From assembly GCA_036583965.1 (NCBI GenBank), contig JAZBQD010000014.1:54441626-54505625 (forward strand): a stretch of DNA of 64,000 bases, written 5' to 3'. Origin of the DNA: Prunella strophiata. Lineage: Eukaryota > Chordata > Aves > Passeriformes > Prunellidae. The notes under the pieces are model-generated. The model did no database searches, was not told the DNA's origin, and saw only the letters and a list, made by a program, of their open reading frames with translations. This document shows, one piece after another, positions 10,854-22,212 of this stretch (positions are counted from its first letter, which is position 1; each line of letters begins with the position of its first letter). The translations under genes were made by a program, and so were the position numbers.

Positions 10854-13154
10854 CTGAGAAATACACATAAAATGAATTTTACTTCATCAGAGAAATATGA
10901 TTTCAGCTGTTTCCCTGTCTCCTCCTACTGTTGTAGATTTTATAGTGGTTCTCCCCATCACAAATAGGAAATGTACTAGGCAGAATCAAAGCTAATATAT
11001 GTAATTTTCTTTTAACTAAAGGAAAGTTTAGGTGGTTGGAACTTTTGAGTATGTCTCAATGATACAGAAGCTGTCATATTTAAAAGAATTTTGAAGACAG
11101 TTAAATACAGCTTACATGTGTAGGATTGAAAAAACAGTAATAGAAAGAGCTCTCAGAAAAAGTATGGAGACATGGAGTTTTGATAAAAAATTAGTGTTGT
11201 ATATGGATGGTCTACTAGATGTGAGAATTTCAGAATATTTACAGGATAAACCAGTGGAGAACACTAAAATGTGTTTTCCTCTGAATTAAAATACTCTGGG
11301 AACAACCACCCATGGTGCTGTCAGAGTGAAGGGTGTGCTTGATGGGGAGGGGGAATTGCAGCAATTTTCAACAACTAGCTAGAACAGCTGGTAGACTGTG
11401 TCTGGGATTTGGCTACACAAGCAGCAATTCCATGCCCAAGGGTCTGTCTGTGGCCAACATCAAAATTTTTTCTTAGGATAACTAGAAGACCAAGGTGTGG
11501 GCTAAGACTCTTCTTGTACATTTTATTCTTTACTTTCCACCCTCATGTGTAGCATGTGCTTCTCTTCAAGAGCTTTTAGCTGTGCTAAGACAGAGAATAA
11601 TGGTCTAGGGATGCTTGAGGTCACATCACTGCACACCAAGAAGCAGATCAGGTCAAGGTCATCTCTGGCATTTTTTTATTCCTCTTGACACTAGTTACGT
11701 TTTTTCATCTGATTATTTGTTCTTCTGGGGGACACAAGTCCAGCTCCATGGGCAAGGTACATGAAAAATGCTACTGACTCAGGAGTTTTTTTGTCCCACT
11801 GATTACTTGCATTATTTTAGTGTGTAGGTAAATGACTGACACGGAGAAATCAAAGATCTTGCAACCTTACATTATTGGGGCAATTTGACTCACGAGAATT
11901 TTGAATCAAACCAATGTTTCTATCTCCCAGTGGGCTGTGCCCAGGCTTCCCTTCAATAATTTATTTTTTCCAGAGTTTTTGGCTGAAGAACTGCTTCTTT
12001 GTCCCACATGTTTGACTGTATTGAATAAATCACTGCTGCCACAGCATCTGGGACTTGGCAAATACTGTCAGACATACAGTAAAGATACAACTTTGTTCTA
12101 GATAACTCATTAGAGCTGTCCTGCCCCACCCTGAATGCACAGACTTCACTAGATTAAAAAAGAGAAATAATTTGGTCTACAGAGTCAGAGTTGCATCAAG
12201 TCCCACATGATGTCGAAGTTTGTCTGTAAAAAGCCAGAAGCAAGAGAAAAAAAAATTAAAATTATCTTAGTTTAATAATTCATATATTTCAATCTGAAAA
12301 TTTCAAAATTTGTTTCTTCCCTTTAATTAAAAAAATAAACTCTCTTGGTATATGTTTTAATGTCTGTGGTGTTATGCTGCTTTGTGAATTTGTTCTCTCC
12401 TCACTTCAATCTGTCCATGATCAAGACTCCTTTCTGTCAGTAAGCAGGTTTTTACCTGAGACAAAAAGCTGTATTTTAGTTTGATAACCTAATGTTTTCT
12501 CTTTCCATGGCTAAGGTAATATCTTAAATTACCTAAGAAGAGGTCAGGAGAATTCTGGCTCCATCCATCTATGTTTCTGTCCCAACAGCTCACAAGGAAT
12601 AGAGCACTGTCTGCAAAGGACTTTTATTAAGATAAAGTCCTCCACAATTTTAGAAAGCTGCATGACAAAGCAACTGAAATCTATCAGATTAATCTGTTTA
12701 TTAAAATCCTCTTATTTTTCCCATATTAGCTGCATTGCAAAAGTTTTTGAAATTTTGCTGAATGTCATTCAACACGAACGATGGTGATTCAATTACAAAC
12801 ATGTGTATTAGTGCTCAGCTTCAGTCATATTCTTTGAAGCATTATAGTGATGGATTTTTCTTGGATGAGTAATTCACAGGAATGGATGATATCAGGGAAG
12901 TGATGCATCCAAAAGTTTCAGAAAAACAAGTTGATTTTAGAAGACCAGCCTCTCCACAATCTTTCCAGTAGGGAAATGTTGGCAAAAAGTGGGTTTCACC
13001 TCTTTTACAAGACTTTCAAATAGTGTTTGCCCATTCATGTTCAAATTACATATCTTCAAAGAAGTATTTTTAAGAATAGTTGTGGTGTTTCATGGACAGT
13101 GAAAATATTACATTATTGCAAAATTCAATATACACCTAAAAATACTTATCTATC
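10854..13154. other. Unique AT-rich DNA, no gene recognised
   Basis: No gene or repeat is recognised. A plus-strand frame at 11901-12101 (66 codons) has no visible domain or splice support and is treated as chance. Confidence 0.5.

Positions 13155-13229
<75 letters not shown>
13155..13229 (+). repeat. (ATCT)n tetranucleotide microsatellite, 75 nt uninterrupted
   Basis: Nearly 19 perfect ATCT units run without interruption. Imperfect TATC/CTAT units lie on both sides (about 13147-13154 and 13231-13256). The open frame across it (13027-13278, a YLSI repeat) is a product of the repeat. Tracts of this length are usually length-polymorphic. Confidence 0.95.
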
Positions 13230-14869
13230 ATCTATCTATATCTATAGCTACATCTATTTTACTGTAGCAGATCTTTGAAATTTAGTAGAAGGTTTTACAG
13301 TTAGTCAAAAGCAGTCCTGGGACCCTTTACATTTTGAAAGCCTGAAATTGATCTAATGGGTGAGAAGGAATGAGAAATTTTGAATGAACAGATGGAAAAG
13401 TGCAAAAAATCTGATTTCATAATAAGCTAGAGAAATAACATAGGCACTGTGAAGAAAGAAAGCCAAAGCTTCCTTAATAAAATAAAACTCCTACAAGAAA
13501 CCCAGTGAGAACTTTTCAAATAAATGCACATGAATGACAACATTTTCAAAAAAGATATTTTTTTTCTATTTCCACAACAGTTGATAGGGTTCAGAAAAGC
13601 CGGGTATTTTTTATTCTCTTTTGTGGCTATAAACTAACCCTGTCAACTGAGTTTACAAGTTTGGCTATCAAAATGGACATCTATTAGCTGGAAAATATTT
13701 AAACAGTATCTTCAAATAGTTTAATTGCCATTATAGGAATGATTTTTATAACTATATTTGAATATTATGGTGATGCTTTAGCCACTCATTTATCTTTAAA
13801 CTAAACAGGAACAATAAAGGTACAAACTCCAGTTAGCTCTATTCTCTTCCCATGGGCTTATTTGCAAGTTCTGTTTTTACAATTTTAATAGGCTTCTCTG
13901 GTTCAATCCTCTTCGGGGAAAAAAAGTCATCAGCAGAAAGAAGCAAAAGCATAATTTCTTCTTTTGACAGAAAGTACAAGTTATGAGTACAGGAGCTGCT
14001 TAAGCTCAGCAGAGACTCTCAAGAGAGAATAGGAGTTTCAATCTCCCAGCTTTTTGCACATCTCACTAAAGGCTCAGAGATGGTAGCTCAGGGACTATGA
14101 TGCAGAAGGCAGGGTATTACTTTGATGGAAAGGTGCAACCTTGTGAATGATCTATGTGAGTACTGCTATATGCTCTACATTGTATTCTGTTGGTAGAGAT
14201 GTCAAAATATGATTTCCACCTTCCTAGAATGGTGAGAGTTCAAAGAGTTAATGTGGAGGCCATCAGTGGTCAATTTGTCATAGGATTTTATGAGCTGGAT
14301 AGGGGTAGGAGAAGCATCTCTCTCTCTACAGCCTAGTTTAATCTCACACCATCTATATTCTTCTAGTACAGAGTTTTGAAGAGATAGTGTAGGGATGAGA
14401 CATTTTTTCCATTATTTGGATGATCTGAAGAAATGCACTACAGAGGATCACAGTGTCAGATAAATTGATTTGTCTGTGAGAGACTTTTTGAATGATATAA
14501 TTTGGGGAAAGTAGAAAGGGGAATAGTAGAGCAATGGAGAAGAGGGGAGTGCTTTATCCTCCTGTTTCAAGGGAGACTTAGTGTTTTTCAAATTCTCTAT
14601 AACTACCAAAAGTTAAAAAGTACAACAAGTAAAGCAAGTTAGAACAGCAGTCTCAGAGGAGTTATTAAATTATCACACTGGTGAAACTTGTAGAAATCTT
14701 TGGGTTGAATAGTTTGATCCATTTTGTAAAATTATATTGTCTTCAGTCAAAAGAAATGTTAAGTCTTCAGGGGCACTCCTGATTATACTGGGATCGCAGA
14801 ACATTGTCTTGGAGGCAGGTAACTTGTAGTTCATTTTCTTTTTTTCTCTTGGCATATCTCCTTCCTTTT

Positions 14870-14890
14870 TTCAATGTTCAATGTTCAATG
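14870..14890 (+). repeat. Three exact TTCAATG tandem units
   Basis: TTCAATG is repeated three times head to tail directly after a T-rich run. Confidence 0.9.
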
Positions 14891-16716
14891 ACCTTAAGCA
14901 GTCAACTAGGCTTTTAAATCTTCCACTGCTTCTTAATCACAGACATGAGGTTTCTGGCAGGCAGTAACCCAGTTTTGAATTCCCTCCCGTGCACCACTAT
15001 GTACTTTTCTTTCAGCTCTTTAGAAACCTATGACAATTTTATGCTGAGAGAAATGCTATGATAGAAGAGCTATTTCATACGTTTTTAATTAAAATAGTGT
15101 GGTTCAATTTAATGAATTTAATGAATGCCATATTTTGAAGTGAAAATAAATTTTCATCAACATATAAAAGGGCAGCAAACAATAAACATGAACATTCAAA
15201 ATTGTGGTGTCTTCTTAAGAAACTATTGATGACTTCATATTCTACTGTTTAGGATTCCTTTCCCTTCCAGCCATGGTGTCTTTTGAGTTTCAGTGAAATA
15301 TATTTCAATCTTTTATTTTGATTGTAAGGACACATACGAGACTTTCAAACTAGCATTATGAAGTACTTTCCTAATATTTATTTTCAGCATTTTTGTGTGG
15401 TTTTCTTCCTTTTATGCATACTTTAAATAAATTTAGAAAATAATTATAAATAAGTTTCTGAAAATAAAAAATCTTTGCATACTCTATGTTTTTTGGTGAC
15501 AGTTTGTATATTTTAATAACTTTCTTAGAAAAGCCTAAATATCTAGAAACTAAGTATCTCTGACTTGGACAAAATTCTGATTGATATACTTGTTATATGA
15601 TACATGCAAGACTTTGATAGCTAATATTACAGGAAAAATCAAAACTTTTTGTAGGTCCTGTGCAAATGTAATGGATACTGACCACAGATCCAGTGTGTGG
15701 ACTATTAATTTTGATGATTTTGACTGATTTTTCAGTGAAGCAATGAATTAATTTCTGGTAGTTGGACTATGTTATTTCAGGGTTTATGATTAATACGGTA
15801 TATCTTTCAGTTCTGGGCATAAGAGAATGATGTTTAGTCTCCTTTACTGAAGCTCTTGGCTTGAAACTTGCTCCCTCAAATAATTATATTTAATGTTGTG
15901 TCTCAATTTGCTTCTCTAGGATTACTTATTCTAAGAAGTCTAAGCAATGGTAGAGATATTTTCAGAATCAAGGGTGAGAGAATTGGAGCTTTTACTCACT
16001 AGAGACTAAGATAGCTCTTTATCTTAACAGAAAAGTCATGAAGCTGCTGAGAGCAACAATTGGTTCTGACCTCAGGGAAACAGGCATATTTGTTTATACC
16101 CTGCAGTGTTAATGAAGAACACATCAGAAACTACTCTTTTAGAGGTGTTAATCCCAGTAAAAACAGTAGATCTGGAACAGGTAAATCTTAACATTGGAGA
16201 AACATCACTCAAAAGAAATACAAGATGCATGAGGAAAAAGGTGATTATAATCCAAGTTAAAATGTTTGTTTATGTTCAAGCTGAATAAAGTATCTATGGT
16301 AAATTAGAGACTCATACTCTCTTAAAATTCTGATTAGTAAAAAACAACAGGATAGAATTTTATTCTGGAGGAATCTCCTCTTAATTACTGAGAGTAATGA
16401 TCCTTCATGCTTTCAAATAAGTGTGTGTGGGGTTTTTTTTCCAGCTGTTGAATTCATTACTTGTATTCTAAGGGGTTTTAAAGCTAATTGCTCAACTAGC
16501 TCATCTTAAAAAAATCTTAAACAGTGTGAAGACTTTGTAAAAATATGAATGATTGCCATGAACAAGATTGAACAAAACAAAAATTAGGCTTATCAGGCAG
16601 TTAAATTCTCATATTTTGTTATATAACCACTTTTATTGTGATTGAGATCACTGAGTAATTATTTTACTTCTCTATTTTCTGTTTCAAGTGTCTAGATTAT
16701 ACTTGAAACATTCTGT

Positions 16717-16795
16717 GAATGTTTAATATCTGAATATGTCTGAATGTTTAATATACTTGAATATACATGAACTTTTAATATCTAGATAATATCTG
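16717..16795 (+). repeat. Degenerate tandem repeat, about 26-bp unit, three copies
   Basis: Units start GAATGTTTAATATC (16717), GAATGTTTAATATA (16742) and GAACTTTTAATATC (16769). The period is 25 then 27 bases, with clear divergence between copies. Confidence 0.65.
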
Positions 16796-19125
16796 AAAGG
16801 TACTCTGTGAGGTGTCTTATTAATCCAGAGTTTTATCTATGTCTTTCTAAAGTGTATATATTGCAGTCTAGATTAAAGACAATTAGTTTAAGAAAGGAAG
16901 GTGATAAGACACACAATATTTCCCAATACATGTAAAATTGGGACCCATGTGGGAGTAAACACATTGTTTGAGTACAATGTCTTGCTGCTCAAATTCAAAA
17001 GACTTTCATATGTATTTTTGTTTTGCTTTAAAGATTGCCTATTGAAATAGCTTATTCTATTTAAAATAAGCAAGGATGTAATTAACTTTTCTCTGGTTCC
17101 ATTTCATAGTGAGGACTTCCATCTCTGGAAGAATTAATTGCGTATTTTCAAAAGAAAAATCCTTTGAATGAAAGTGAAAATTTATCAGGCAGATGTGAAG
17201 GTGTTTGAGGTTTTGTTTAATGTATGAGCCTATGCCATTAAAAATATGGGCAGAGATTTTTAAATGGACTCAATCTCTTTGTTGAATGTGGGAAAATAGA
17301 GACTGTGTTTGCTGGGTTTATTATCATCTCTGTTGTAGTGAAGACAACAGGTTGAAGAAGTTTCTAGAGGTTGCCAGCTCCATGAGAGTTCTATTGGGTT
17401 ACTGTAGACAAAATGAGTTATTAATACAAAATCCCTGTCCACCAGGATAGGACTGGATTGCTAATCACTGCAACTTGTCTGACACAATCAGAGCCCTCCT
17501 GGCTTGATGTAGATTTATGATAATTTTGGGCAGGAATACTATTTGCAAGGTAGCCTTAAGGAAACTCAGATGACAGTGAATTGTTGTGCATCTATTATAA
17601 TAAAGCAAAAAATGCCTTTCGAGACAAAAAGAAATATTTTCTGAAAATAAATTTCTGCTATAATTTTTCACTAAGCATAGGTTCCCACTGTAGCTGGAGA
17701 CTGATATAGATGAATAAACTAATGCAAGTTGTTCAGTTACAAAATTAAGATTTCTTTACATTAGTTTCACTAGTTATGATTTCTAAAATTTTTGCTTCAA
17801 AGAAAACTTCTGTTCATTATTCTCTATTAACTGGTGCTGATTTGTTTACTAAGTCCTTTTCACATTCCCTTGTGAACTGCAGAACTCAATTCTTATAAAC
17901 AAGAGCATAGAAATCAAGCTTAGGATTTTTTTTTTTTTTAATTAGTGCCACTCACAATGACATCAGACAAAAGGATATGTTAAGGTAACTAGTAAACTTA
18001 TTTTCTATTATGCCACTCATGGTTTATATCAGGGTGTGGCAGGCTTTAGGCATAGTGAAGAGAGAATCACCAGATCAGCATTGCAAATTATATCACTGCC
18101 CAGATACTGTAAAGCTCTGTCCCAGATGATTGTCCCCTCTCCAGGCCTACTTGGAGTTCATTTGCTAAACCATTGGCCCCAGACATGTCAGAAAGCTTTT
18201 TATTTGGTGGGTAGTGAAGAGAAGGACAAATTCTGACAAAATTCTTTAATGATTTCTTTTTCTTCAGTGACATCCTCTAATTCTTTACCTTCATATACAA
18301 AACCCAGAGATTTGGGGATTTTTTTTTTCCTTCAGATTCCACAGTAATGTTTTAATATTAAAATGTGTTTCCAAACCCTCATTGCATTTTCTCTAACAGT
18401 AGAAGGGAAGCAACAAGGCTAGATTTAGACTTTATGAGACTAAAAAAAAGAAAGACTTATTCAAAGGATGACTCTTAGTGATGATTAGTCTCCTGCTCTC
18501 AATAACTCTCTGAAAGGATTAGGGCAAGTAGATTATAGACACCTTTGTAACATGCATTCTTATCAGAGAGTTATAAAGAATAAGTCTAGCAAAAAAATTC
18601 CCCATGTGGGAGATTACACCAGATTTTAACTACCTAGCTTTTTATCATAAAGTTAAGTAGTTAAGTAAGACTTGGCAATATATATTTCTAAAAACCCCAT
18701 GTGGATGAGAGAATAGCTGATATGAGCTCTTTTTGAGCTAGAAAATATCTATTTTATCTTCCCTAAACCCCAACAACATTCTATTTCTTCCTAAACTTCT
18801 TTTGTTGGCTGGTGTTATCTTTGATGTGAGAATAAATCTTGCCATTTTTTCCCTACACAATATAAATTTACGTGGAAATAAGACAGTGAAAAAATAGTTA
18901 CTATGTGTAGATATCTTCAAAAAGTCCAATGTTAATGCTAAACAATTCACTGCACTAAAATGTGCTTTTAAAAACAACATGTCAAGAAATCTCAGGTCAG
19001 TTTTGGAATACAGCAGATAACTGTAAGGGAGAAAGGGCACTGAGCACTCAGATAATTAAAGAATTGTGGAATTGCTAATCAAGAACAACTACAATTAAGA
19101 TGTAATATTATAGAGGCAAAACTGG

Positions 19126-19130
19126 AAAGA
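19126..19130. repeat. Target-site duplication, left copy (AAAGA)
   Basis: Identical to 19771-19775 on the other side of the LTR. Confidence 0.8.
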
Positions 19131-19176
19131 TGTGCTGGTTTTGGCTGGGTTAGAATTAATTTTCTTCCCAATGGCT

Positions 19177-19211
19177 GGGGGGGGGGGGGGGGTGGGGTGT
19201 GGTTTGGGGGG
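19177..19211 (+). repeat. G-rich tract with 16-G run, G-quadruplex candidate
   Basis: A run of 16 G (19177-19192) is followed by T, four G, TGTGGTTT and a further six G (about 19206-19211). This gives many possible groupings of four G-runs. In other LTRs of this type the place is a short GGCTGG...GGGG stretch, so the run looks like a local expansion. Homopolymer length may be a sequencing artefact. Confidence 0.75.
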
Positions 19212-19458
19212 CTGTGTTTCGAATTTGAGCTGAACAAAGAGTCGATAACATAGAGAAGTTTTTGTTATTGCTGAGCAGGGCTTGCACAGACCTGTGCAAG
19301 GTTATTACTTGCCTTTTCTACTTTTTGCACTGCCACTGGTGCAAGAAGTACTGGTGAAGAAGTTGGGTGTGTGTGGGAGGCTGGGAGGAGACACAGAGGG
19401 ACAGTTAACCCAAACTGACCAGAGGGATATTCCAGACCATACGACATCATACTCAGTC

Positions 19459-19465
19459 TATAAAG
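19459..19465 (+). promoter_or_regulatory. LTR TATA box (TATAAAG)
   Basis: TATAAAG follows CATACTCAGTC at the U3 position where this LTR type has its promoter. About 15 bases upstream is ACGACATCAT, a mutated form of a TGACGTCA-like site seen in relatives. This LTR keeps an intact TATA motif, unlike the one at 256-898. Confidence 0.55.
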
Positions 19466-19770
19466 TGGGAGAAAAGAGGAAAGGACATTTGGAATGATGG
19501 TGTCTGTCTTCCCAAGTCACCATCATGTGTGATGGAGTCCTGATCTCCTGGAGATGGCCAAATACCTGCCTGCCCATGGGAAGTGGTAAATGAATTCCTT
19601 GTTTTGCTTTGCTTGTGTGTGGCTTTTGCTTTTTCTACTAAATTGTTGTTATCCCTACTCTCAAATTTTTCTAGCTTTTACCTTTCCAATTCTCTCCCTG
19701 ATCCCACTTGTGGGGGAATGGGTGAGCAGCTGTGTGGGGCTTAATTGCTGGATGTGATAAAACCACGACA

Positions 19771-19775
19771 AAAGA
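19771..19775. repeat. Target-site duplication, right copy (AAAGA)
   Basis: Directly follows the terminal ACA of the LTR and matches 19126-19130. Confidence 0.8.
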
Positions 19776-21935
19776 ACATAAACACTTTTGAGTTTTGGAG
19801 GAGGAAAAAAACTAATTGTAGTCTAAAACATGACAGACAAAATGGAGCTGCCAAATTACTATTTTCTTGAAAAAGCAAGAAACCTGCTTTATCTCAGGGT
19901 CTGCTCTATGTAAATTTTTAAGACACTGTATGGAAAGTAATTGATAGAGTATATTGTGTGTATTCACAATTCTTGAGTATGTGAATTGTTTTTTTGCTGT
20001 TTAATATACAGTAGTCATATAAAAACTGCTACCAAAAAAGCATGGTTATTACTGGCTTTGAAAGCATGAGGAGAAAATGAGGCAGAAACTTTACATTTAA
20101 AATCATTAATGACATTTGCTTTGAAAGTCTTGAGTGTTGACAGTTCTGTGAGAGCTGGTAGTTCCTAGAACAAATAAATCCCCAAATATAAATGTCCTCA
20201 CAATGTACACCCTGGAATCTAATAAAATTCTTCCTAATTAATTACGGCCTAGACTTTTTTGATTCTTGTCCTGTTTTAACAAAGCTGAACTTGATTATGT
20301 TCAGTGCAAATCATCCTTAAAAATCCCTGCCAGTTGCGGGGGCAGTTAGTGAACAGACAACACTGCACTCATTTAGCAATTTGATGTCTCATCTTCATGG
20401 TGGAGTTAATCAATTAATTTGAGTGATAGAGTAAGATTTCAGTATGAAAATCCTGTTGATTATACAGGGACCTTCTTGTGTATACGATGTCAAAATTGAA
20501 ATCCATTATATATCTACTACTAAATGAAAATTCAGAACATTTTGTGAACCGTGAAACATTTTAAATGACATTTTTATTCTTGCAAGATTTAGTCTAAATG
20601 AAATTTGTGTTTGTAATTCAATGTATTTTTACCCAAGTCCGCACACCAGGAAACCTTTAATTCTTCCTTGGCCAGTACTATTCAATGTATAATTTAAGAG
20701 GATTCTTTTCTGTAGAGTTTTTTCCTGGCAGCTTATAGCTTCCATTCAACTCTTTGCAGTCAGTCCTTATTAATGGGAAAATTTTGACTGAGACATATGA
20801 AAGCTAGCTGTTATATTCTCTGCAGAAACATTTTATAGATCTTCAGTGAAAACATCCCCATATCTCAGTCTTATAGAGATTTTATTGACTATACTCCTTA
20901 CTTCTTTCAGTTTTTTCCCAAGTTTTTTTTCTTAAATAATGAAATGCCTACTTAGATTTTTGAGCTAGAAAAACTATTTATAATGAATTTCTTTGCTCTG
21001 AATTTGAAGGCTTTCTGAGAATGGAGTAAAAATTTTAAAACCTGATCTCACAACCTTTTTTCCCTTTAAAGATTAAATGTTGCAAAGCTTGGTTATGATT
21101 TTAAGAGAAAAAAATCAAAACAATAGTTGCTGCCAGGCAAGCCTATTAGAAATGTAACACAAATTAGAGAGAGATGACTGTACAGTGCTCAAATACTTTT
21201 GTGTGATTGTGTGTGTAAAAGAGGTTCAAAATGTTGCCCTGGTGAGCAAATATATGTTTAGTGAGTTGCCAAAATCAGTGAGATATTTAGGTATTCCTGC
21301 CCCAGTAAAACAATAACACAGATGATAATTGTAGAATTTTTAAAAATCCACAGTAGACTGCCATCTACCAGTCATAACTGATGAGGTGTTGATTAACATA
21401 ATTTTTCCACCACGTTTACAGAATTGTGAGTAAAGTAATGCAATTGGCAAATTCTCTGTCGAGCAAGGGCCATGAACCTTCCCATCCATGTTTGATCTGC
21501 CATGGTGTGCCTTTAACAATCTCATGTTGCCTGGTACAGTATTATTTTGAAATAGAGTGGGAAACCACCATGGAATGCACAATACTTTTTTATTGAGCAC
21601 GGTTCAAGGAAGGTGGAATAACTTTTGCTGTTCACCATTTATTACTCTGTTACTTTGCAAACAGAAGAAAGCACCTATAAATTGTCTGACAAAGGAGCTG
21701 AATGGATGCCTTTTTTCACCTTAGCTTTCACATCTATCATCATGTCATGTTTCCAGTGATATTCTGTCATAAATTACTATCACAGTAAGTCTTGACAAAT
21801 TTTAACAAATAGAGCTATGTCTCATAATAAGAACATGTTGTTTTTAAAAAAATCCTACTATTCTTAGGAAAAAAAAAATCCAGTGGTGCTCCAGAATACA
21901 TGAAATCTTTGTTAACAAATGTGAACTGAACCAAA
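19776..21935. other. Unique AT-rich DNA between two opposed LTRs, no gene recognised
   Basis: No retroviral coding sequence lies between the two LTRs, which point in opposite directions and so are not the two ends of one provirus. A minus-strand frame at 21340-21600 (86 codons) shows no recognisable domain. Confidence 0.55.
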
Positions 21936-22212
21936 TGTCATGGTTTAACCCCAGCCAGGAACTAAGCCTCTTTAGCCTATCTCTCAACCAGCAGGATCAG
22001 GGAAAGAACTGGAAGAGTAAAAGTGAGAAAACTTGAATGTTTTGGATAAAGACAATTTAATAGGTAAAGCAAAGGCTGTGCAAACGAGCAAAAGAAAGGA
22101 AGGAATTACCTCACTGCCTCCCATGGGCAGACAGGTGTTCAGCCATCCCCAGGAAGGCAGGGCTCCATCATGCATAATGATGAGAAGGTCATCATTATGG
22201 TGATGAGAAGGT
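21936..22212 (-). mobile_element. Truncated LTR, opposite orientation, same type as the LTR at 19131-19770
   Basis: The plus strand begins TGTCATGGTTTAACCCCAGC, the reverse complement of the LTR 3' terminus. It then runs through 'CCCATGGGCAGACAGGTGTTCAGCCATCCCCAGGAAGGCAGGGCTCCATCA', the mirror of the block at about 19530-19582. The U3 part with its promoter is missing. The break coincides with a hairpin at 22173-22199 and a 12-bp direct repeat. No target duplication was found, as expected for a truncated copy. Minus-strand frames here are LTR artefacts. Confidence 0.8.
22173..22199. repeat. Perfect hairpin, 11-bp stem and 5-nt loop, at the LTR break
   Basis: CATAATGATGA (22173-22183), loop GAAGG, then TCATCATTATG (22189-22199). 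In addition TGATGAGAAGGT occurs at 22178-22189 and again at 22201-22212. The structure sits where the LTR at 21936 stops matching its relatives. Confidence 0.85.

Larger units (their letters stand above)
13257..19125. other. Unique AT-rich DNA with small tandem duplications, no gene recognised
   Basis: No coding gene or transposon is recognised. Local structure includes three TTCAATG units at 14870-14890 and three diverged units of about 26 bp at 16717-16795. A 74-nt segment at 16107-16180 lies between an acceptor-like TACCCTGCAG and a donor-like ACAG/GTAAAT and is open in two frames. That is weak evidence for an exon. Confidence 0.5.
19131..19770 (+). mobile_element. Solo LTR of a related avian endogenous retrovirus, with target duplications
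   Basis: It starts TGTGCTGGTTTTGGCTGGGT and ends AAACCACGACA. The flanking AAAGA (19126-19130) is repeated exactly at 19771-19775, a perfect 5-bp target duplication. Internal landmarks of the known bird LTR type are all in order: 'TTATTGCTGAGCAG', 'GGGATATTCCAGACCATA', a TATAAAG box, 'GTCTTCCCAAGT', 'CTGGAGATGGC', 'CCTGCCTGCCCATGGGAAG' and 'GAATTCCTTGTTTTGCTTTG'. No internal retroviral sequence is present. It shares termini and layout with 256-898 but belongs to a different subfamily. A 16-G run interrupts the 5' part. Confidence 0.88.

Noticed and set aside
13027..13278. 83-codon frame with a YLSI repeat
   Set aside because: Direct product of the ATCT microsatellite.
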